Part shown: positions 59,322-64,000 of the stretch, one piece after another | How positions within the stretch are numbered: position 1 is the stretch's first letter | Layout: each line of letters starts with the position of its first letter | Source: Jiulongibacter sp024742395 | GTDB lineage: Bacteria > Bacteroidota > Bacteroidia > Cytophagales > Spirosomataceae | Direction: 5' to 3' | Assembly (NCBI GenBank): GCA_965249455.1 | Contig: OZ252236.1 | Span: 744,001-808,000, forward strand | Length of the DNA: 64,000 nucleotides | Notes under the pieces: model-generated | Told to the model about the DNA's origin: nothing | Seen by the model: the letters and a program-made list of their open reading frames with translations, nothing else | Database searches by the model: none | Program-made: the position numbers and the translations under genes

Positions 59322-60155
59322 TATAATGGTTCGGTTATCGTGAATGAATACGCGATCATTAAAAACCAATTTTAGAGCTTTTGTTAAGACAGTTTTCTCA
59401 ACGTCTTTACCTTCTCTTGACATGTCTTTTGCCGTAAATCTATGGCTTACTTTCTTAATATCTTGTGCAATAATAGGCCCGTCATCAAGATCATTATTAA
59501 CAAAGTGAGCCGTAGCTCCTATAATTTTTACACCTCGTTCATAGGCTTGCTTGTATGGATTAGCACCAATAAATGCGGGTAAAAAAGAATGGTGAATGTT
59601 AATTATTCTTTCGTGGAATTGATTGACAAAGCCGGGTGTAAGAATTCTCATGTATTTGGCCAAAACCAAATATTCAGGATTGTAAGGTTTAATCACATCT
59701 ATAATGGCGTTCTCATGGGCTTCTCTGCTTAAACCTACATGACTTACAGTATGAAACGGAATGCCAAACTTTGATACATAGGGTTCCAAAATGTCGTAGT
59801 TGCTGATAACGGCTAGCACATTGGCCTCAAGTTCCTGGAAGTGATATCGGGTTATTAAATCTGAAAGGCAATGATGTTCTTTTGTACACAGAATCACAAT
59901 ATCTTTCTTCTTTTTTGGGTTAGTTCTAAACTTGATTTCCTTGTTTGAAACTACCGATCTGAGTTCCTGAAGGATGTTTTCAGGGTTCAGTTCATCAGAG
60001 CCTTCAAATTCTGTTCGCATAAAGAATTGGCCTGAAGGACTCACATATTCGTCTTGTCTAATGATGTTACACTCGTTTTTGAAAAGTACTTTTACGACTT
60101 GATAAATGAGTCCCTTAGCATCAGGGCCTTCCATTAAGAGAATGTGTTTGGTCAT
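59316..60155 (-). CDS. purU: Formyltetrahydrofolate deformylase
   Basis: 279 residues. Releases formate from 10-formyl-THF, balancing one-carbon pools and supplying formate for purine synthesis. An N-terminal ACT-like domain (about 3-80, LMEGPDAKGLIYQVVKVLF) precedes a formyltransferase-fold domain (from about 88) with IINIHHSFLPAFIGANPYKQ-type motif and TAHFVNNDLDDGPIIAQD containing the catalytic Asn/His/Asp. Length matches PurU, not PurN. It converges on ilvN, with stops overlapping. Confidence 0.94.
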   Translation of the reverse strand: MTKHILLMEGPDAKGLIYQVVKVLFKNECNIIRQDEYVSPSGQFFMRTEFEGSDELNPENILQELRSVVSNKEIKFRTNPKKKKDIVILCTKEHHCLSDLITRYHFQELEANVLAVISNYDILEPYVSKFGIPFHTVSHVGLSREAHENAIIDVIKPYNPEYLVLAKYMRILTPGFVNQFHERIINIHHSFLPAFIGANPYKQAYERGVKIIGATAHFVNNDLDDGPIIAQDIKKVSHRFTAKDMSREGKDVEKTVLTKALKLVFNDRVFIHDNRTIIL

Positions 60156-60257
60156 TAATCCGTTTTTTTGAACATGCGAAACAAGTCATTTGTTAAGGAT
60201 TTAGCAAAACCATGAACAATTAGAATGGTTTTATCCTGAATTTTCGTTTCGAAGAGA

Positions 60258-60288
60258 TTGTGATCTCCATTATAATTTTCTACTTTTA
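60258..60288 (+). promoter_or_regulatory. Probable promoter of the TPR gene
   Basis: TTG at 60258-60260, a 20-bp spacer, then TACTTTTA at 60281-60288, one mismatch from TAnnTTTG. It lies 44 bp before the ATG at 60333. Confidence 0.45.
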
Positions 60289-60332
60289 GTCAAACACAGG
60301 AGGTACTTGTGCTTCCTCCAGAATGAATCTAG

Positions 60333-61745
60333 ATGAGCAAGAACCATAACGAAAGTTTCGAAGAGTTTGGTAGCGACAATGTGGCTCAGTCCGCCAAAAA
60401 ATTTGAAGACATGATTCAGAATAATGAATCACACTATCTTGATGAGGTAACCTATGAGTCGCTCTCTAATTTCTATATTGAGTCGGGTCGGTGGGATCTT
60501 GCCGAGAAAGCCTGTTTATTAGGGCTTGAGAATTTTCCTTATTCTCTTGAGCTACTTTTAAACAGAGCACAGCTACATGTTAATCTTTTAGAATATGAGG
60601 ATGCCCTGGAGCTGTTAGACAGGGCTACAACTTTTTACCCCTCAGATCAGGAAGTAAGTTATATGAGAGGTATTGTACTCAATCTTTCTGGTGATTATGA
60701 TGGTGCTCTGGAGATTCTGAATTCAGCCCTTTCTCTTTCTGATGAAAAGGAGGAAATCTATTTTCAGCTGGCACAGACATATCAGAATAAGAATGAGTTT
60801 GATATGGCTACGGAAAATTACAAGATGGCCATTGAGCTGGGTTATTCTAACGAATTGGTCTACTATGAATTGGTTTTCTGTATGGATTTCCAGAATTTAC
60901 TAGAAGAAGGAATACCGTATTTCAGAAGTCTTACAGATAAAGATCCGTATTCTTATTTGGCTTGGTTCGGATTAGGTATTGCTACAAGCAGACTAAAGAT
61001 GTATGACGAGGCAATAAAAGCATTTGATTTCTCGGTGGTAATTAAAGACGACTTTGCCAGCGGGTGGTTTAATTTAGGGCATTCCCAAATGAACGTCAAT
61101 AATCATGAAGGAGCCAGAGACGCATACCTTAAAACTCTGGAATTAGAGAACTCATCAGCCGAAGTATTAACCTACATTGGTGCCTCTTATGAAAAGCTTG
61201 GGGATACTTCAAATGCACTAAAGTATTACAAAGAGGCCGCAGATTTAGAGGAGACATGGGAGGAGGCCTGGTATGGCATGGCCTCAGTTTTATTTGAGCA
61301 AGAAAAATTTCTTGAGGCGATACATTTTGCTAAAAAGGCTACGAAGATCAATGAATTCAATAGCGATTATTGGCTTTTACAAGCTGATATTGAGTCTAGG
61401 CTTGGTAACATTGTGTCGAGTATAGAAGCCTATAATCAGGCGTCTACTTTAGATCCAGAAAATATTGATATATGGTTAAACTGGTCCTTACTCTATTTTG
61501 AGCAGGAAGATTATCAGAAGGCCTTCGAGATAATTTATGAAGCTATTCAGCATGTGCCAGATGAGGCAGACTTACACTATCGTGCTACCGTTTATTTGAT
61601 ATTTGACGGCAGTTATAATGAGGCCTATAAGTATTTACAGGATGGTCTTAGCCTCGATTTTGCCTCACATGAGCAGATCTATGAATTCTTTCCTAATCTT
61701 AAAACTCAGAAAGCTTTACATAGGATCATTGAACAATACAGGTAA
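60333..61745 (+). CDS. Cytoplasmic tetratricopeptide-repeat protein
   Basis: 470 residues, acidic, no signal peptide or membrane helix. About eleven TPR units cover nearly the whole chain, for example YLAWFGLGIATSRLKMYDEA, ASGWFNLGHSQMNVNNHEGA, TWEEAWYGMASVLFEQEKFL and DIWLNWSLLYFEQEDYQKAF. It is likely a protein-interaction scaffold. It is a common Bacteroidota gene of unknown function. It converges on the TMTC-like gene with a 4-bp gap and has a weak promoter upstream. Confidence 0.85.
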   Translation: MSKNHNESFEEFGSDNVAQSAKKFEDMIQNNESHYLDEVTYESLSNFYIESGRWDLAEKACLLGLENFPYSLELLLNRAQLHVNLLEYEDALELLDRATTFYPSDQEVSYMRGIVLNLSGDYDGALEILNSALSLSDEKEEIYFQLAQTYQNKNEFDMATENYKMAIELGYSNELVYYELVFCMDFQNLLEEGIPYFRSLTDKDPYSYLAWFGLGIATSRLKMYDEAIKAFDFSVVIKDDFASGWFNLGHSQMNVNNHEGARDAYLKTLELENSSAEVLTYIGASYEKLGDTSNALKYYKEAADLEETWEEAWYGMASVLFEQEKFLEAIHFAKKATKINEFNSDYWLLQADIESRLGNIVSSIEAYNQASTLDPENIDIWLNWSLLYFEQEDYQKAFEIIYEAIQHVPDEADLHYRATVYLIFDGSYNEAYKYLQDGLSLDFASHEQIYEFFPNLKTQKALHRIIEQYR

Positions 61746-61749
61746 GAGT

Positions 61750-63783
61750 CTACCAGTCCATCGCATTGGCGGTTAACAGATCTTGAGCTTCTTTTTTTCC
61801 TTTTCTGGCAGCTGCTTTATACCATATTATTGCTTCTTCAATTTTGTTTTGATTGGCATAGTTTATACCAATGTTGTATTCGTAGTCACCGCTTTCATCC
61901 AGAGCCGCGGCTTTTTCCCAGAAAGAAATAGTTTCTGTATGTCTTCCTAAATCAGAAAGTGTTACCCCTATGTTTTTATATGCCGGCAAATAATCAGGGT
62001 ATTTTTCAAGAAGGGCTTTTAAAAGCCGGATTTCTTCTTCGTAATTACCTTCTTGTCTGAAAGTGTAAGAATAGTTTAATTCAATGTCGGCATTATCAGG
62101 GTTTTCTGCTTTTAGTTTTTCAAGTATGCTTCTGGCTTCGGGTGCTTTGGCATTTGCAGCCAATACTGTAGCATAGGTGTTCTGATAGTCAAAGTTTTCT
62201 GGTTCTGCCAGTGCTGCCTTTTCTGCATAAGGCAGGGCTTCGGCAAACCTATTGGTCTTTTCCAATGCCAGGGCCATAAGCCAGTCGGTTCGGGTTTTAA
62301 CGGGCATATACTCGTAGGCTCTTTGTATGTATGGAATTGCCAGATCAAACTGCTGTTCGTCAATATACATTGAGGCTATGGTACGGCAAACATCAGCGTT
62401 TTTGAAACCATTATTATCGGCCTGTGTCAGGTACTTTTTGGCTTGTTCAAAATCCTGCTCACCTAAATGATACCAACCAATATTGCTTAGAACCATTGCA
62501 TCTTGTGGGTACACCTTTTCGGCCGGACTAAATAAAGTATAGCCGTTTTTCCAATGTGGTACTTGTATAAAGGTAAGGATAGCACATATAGCCACCAGGG
62601 CATAACCAATGATTTTGGAAAAATTACCCTTTTCAATTCCTTTACCAATCAAAAGGCTAATCAGGAATAAAGGCCCAATAGAGGATAAATAGTAATATCG
62701 ATCAGCTACAATAGCACTTCCTACAGGGAGTATTTGTAACACAGTTGAGATAGCAATGATGAAGAAAGCCACGGCCCACCATATTTTTTTGTTTTTCCTA
62801 CCAAAAAAGTATGCCGTGGTAAGAAAAGCTATTAAAGCAAAAACGGCCAGATTATATATGGCTGGGATAGACCCTGCCACTCTTGTTGGGTATGGGTAAA
62901 ACGGCAACAAATTAGAAGGGAATACGGTTTTTACCCAATAAAATAGAAAAGAATAACACACAATTTTAAACCTTTCTATTCCTGTATAGGCTGCACCAAT
63001 GACTGAGGAAGCATCAGCACCTGCGTCTTTTTGTGCGGTGGTAGCTATATAAGCAAAGGTCAATGTAATTACAAAATAAGGTATCTTGTCAAGTAGATTT
63101 TTAATCTTGAAGCTTTTGCCCAGGAACCACCAATCAGTAATGATTAACAAAGCAGGTAAAACAACGGCCATTCCTTTAGATAGACAAGAAAGTATAAATA
63201 AGCCCAGTGATAGGGCATATTGAGTTTTGTTTTTAGACTCTTGATAGTTGAGGTATGACAAGAAAGAGAGTAAAAGAAACAGGGTATATAAAACATCTTT
63301 TCTTTCTGCCGCCCATGCTACAGATTCTACATGTAACGGATGCAGAGCAAAAAAGGCAGCAGTGAAAAGTGCAACCCAATTGTTTTTATTGAGTCTTTTA
63401 ATGAGAAGGAAAACAAGAAAACTATTTAAGGCATGCAGCCAAAGGTTATTGAAATGATAGAGCCATGGACTATCGCCCACAATAGCATATTCAATAGCCA
63501 AAGATAGCATAGTCAAAGGATGAAAATTTCCTACATGAAAATCCGTTAATAAAGGATTAAGGTCAAAGTTTTTGACGGCCTCGTTTAACAGAATGTAGGG
63601 GTCATCGTCCCAAACCAGGCCGTTATTCCATATTTTGGCATAGGCAATGAAAATGGCAAGTAATAAACCCAAACCCACATAAAGATGCTTTGGATTGAAA
63701 TCAGAATCAGAAGGATTTAAACTAACAGTTGAAGAAGTGGTGGTGTTTTGTTTATGAACTTTGTTACCTTTCTTTTTTGACAT
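61750..63783 (-). CDS. TMTC-like membrane protein: GT-C domain fused to TPRs
   Basis: 677 residues. The N-terminal about 410 residues hold roughly ten membrane helices with an acidic motif WDDDPYI (58-64) in the first external loop, the position of the catalytic acidic pair of GT-C transferases. HPLHVESVAWAAERKDVLYT follows, a strong signature of the bacterial/animal TMTC group. The C-terminal part (about 430-670) has TPRs (VLSNIGWYHLGEQDFEQAKK, YAEKAALAEPENFDYQNTYA, YNIGINYANQNKIEEAI). Animal TMTCs are O-mannosyltransferases; activity here is inferred. Confidence 0.83.
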   Translation of the reverse strand: MSKKKGNKVHKQNTTTSSTVSLNPSDSDFNPKHLYVGLGLLLAIFIAYAKIWNNGLVWDDDPYILLNEAVKNFDLNPLLTDFHVGNFHPLTMLSLAIEYAIVGDSPWLYHFNNLWLHALNSFLVFLLIKRLNKNNWVALFTAAFFALHPLHVESVAWAAERKDVLYTLFLLLSFLSYLNYQESKNKTQYALSLGLFILSCLSKGMAVVLPALLIITDWWFLGKSFKIKNLLDKIPYFVITLTFAYIATTAQKDAGADASSVIGAAYTGIERFKIVCYSFLFYWVKTVFPSNLLPFYPYPTRVAGSIPAIYNLAVFALIAFLTTAYFFGRKNKKIWWAVAFFIIAISTVLQILPVGSAIVADRYYYLSSIGPLFLISLLIGKGIEKGNFSKIIGYALVAICAILTFIQVPHWKNGYTLFSPAEKVYPQDAMVLSNIGWYHLGEQDFEQAKKYLTQADNNGFKNADVCRTIASMYIDEQQFDLAIPYIQRAYEYMPVKTRTDWLMALALEKTNRFAEALPYAEKAALAEPENFDYQNTYATVLAANAKAPEARSILEKLKAENPDNADIELNYSYTFRQEGNYEEEIRLLKALLEKYPDYLPAYKNIGVTLSDLGRHTETISFWEKAAALDESGDYEYNIGINYANQNKIEEAIIWYKAAARKGKKEAQDLLTANAMDW

Positions 63784-63941
63784 TCTTAGTGCTTGCTTAA
63801 TGTTTATCCAAAATAAACTAATTTCAGGCGAAAAATTGTTGTTTTGGCTATTTGTCCCAAATTCGGCAATTTTGAGACATATTTGGCAAAACTATTGTAT
63901 CACTAAAATCGTGCTTAATACTCCTTTTAAACAAATTAAAA

Positions 63942-64000
63942 ATGCTTTGTAGGCTATTCATTTTATTTACTCTTATATCTACTTCTTTGTGTGCACAAAA
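63942..64000 (+). CDS. Start of a secreted protein, cut by the window end
   Basis: From ATG 63942 the frame reads MLCRLFILFTLISTSLCAQ, a clear Sec signal peptide ending at a Bacteroidota-typical A-Q junction. The rest lies outside the window, so no function can be named. It is divergent from the TMTC-like gene. Confidence 0.6.
   Translation, partial: MLCRLFILFTLISTSLCAQ

Noticed and set aside
63784..63941. Imperfect dyads in the divergent region upstream of the truncated secreted gene
   Set aside because: Pairing is broken by bulges and no promoter box is clear, so nothing can be supported.

Overview
The window looks like chromosomal DNA from a free-living, probably gliding member of the Bacteroidota (Cytophagales-like). 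The evidence is type IX secretion (T9SS) sorting domains of types A and B, a PorP/SprF protein, two tandem Wzi-like proteins, DUF349 and DUF2130 proteins, and promoters of the Bacteroidota form TTG-N19/20-TAnnTTTG in front of the tRNAs. No rRNA, CRISPR array, prophage or plasmid replication gene was seen. Genus cannot be decided from the sequence alone.

Region 1 (1-20.2 kb) is a surface-glycan locus. The plus strand carries a flippase (Wzx), a methyltransferase, a polymerase (Wzy), two GT4 glycosyltransferases and a short GDP-mannose-dehydratase-like enzyme. Set among them are two secreted beta-roll repeat proteins and a small T9SS type A protein. An IS3-family element with iterated 12-bp end repeats follows. 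Facing it on the minus strand is an operon of a gliding-motility-type T9SS substrate, two Wzi-like outer-membrane proteins and the initiating sugar-phosphate transferase. A SPOR lipoprotein and a full-length gmd follow on the plus strand. Together these could start, build, flip, polymerise and anchor a 6-deoxysugar-containing polysaccharide.

Region 2 (20.3-28.9 kb) has PorP/SprF, an amino-acid permease, a sodium:alanine symporter, a class IV aminotransferase, a DUF349 protein and a GT-C-like membrane protein. Region 3 (29.0-35.4 kb) is the least conventional part: a compact same-strand run of acyl carrier protein, two KAS III enzymes, a NeuD-like acyltransferase, a GT2 glycosyltransferase, a Rieske oxygenase and an FAD oxidoreductase. 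I read it as a candidate pathway that makes a dedicated acyl group and attaches it to a glycan or small molecule.

Region 4 (35.4-43.9 kb) has lgt, argC-argD, an EamA transporter, an aldo/keto reductase with a TauD-like oxygenase, an intact ISL3-type element with a perfect 8-bp target duplication, tRNA-Leu and tRNA-Gly, and hisIE. Region 5 (43.9-55.1 kb) has a holin-like protein, a lipoprotein, a minus-strand operon (S41 protease, TonB/TPR protein, two GT2 enzymes), a DUF2130 nuclease-fold protein, a hydrolase/dehydrogenase pair that may act on deoxy-sugar acids, tRNA-His, fabI and an M19 dipeptidase. Region 6 (55.2-64 kb) has the branched-chain amino-acid genes ilvD-ilvB-ilvN with an attenuator-like hairpin before ilvN, purU, a TPR protein, a TMTC-like GT-C/TPR membrane protein, and the start of a secreted protein cut by the window end. 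Only two IS elements were found and neither breaks a recognisable gene.
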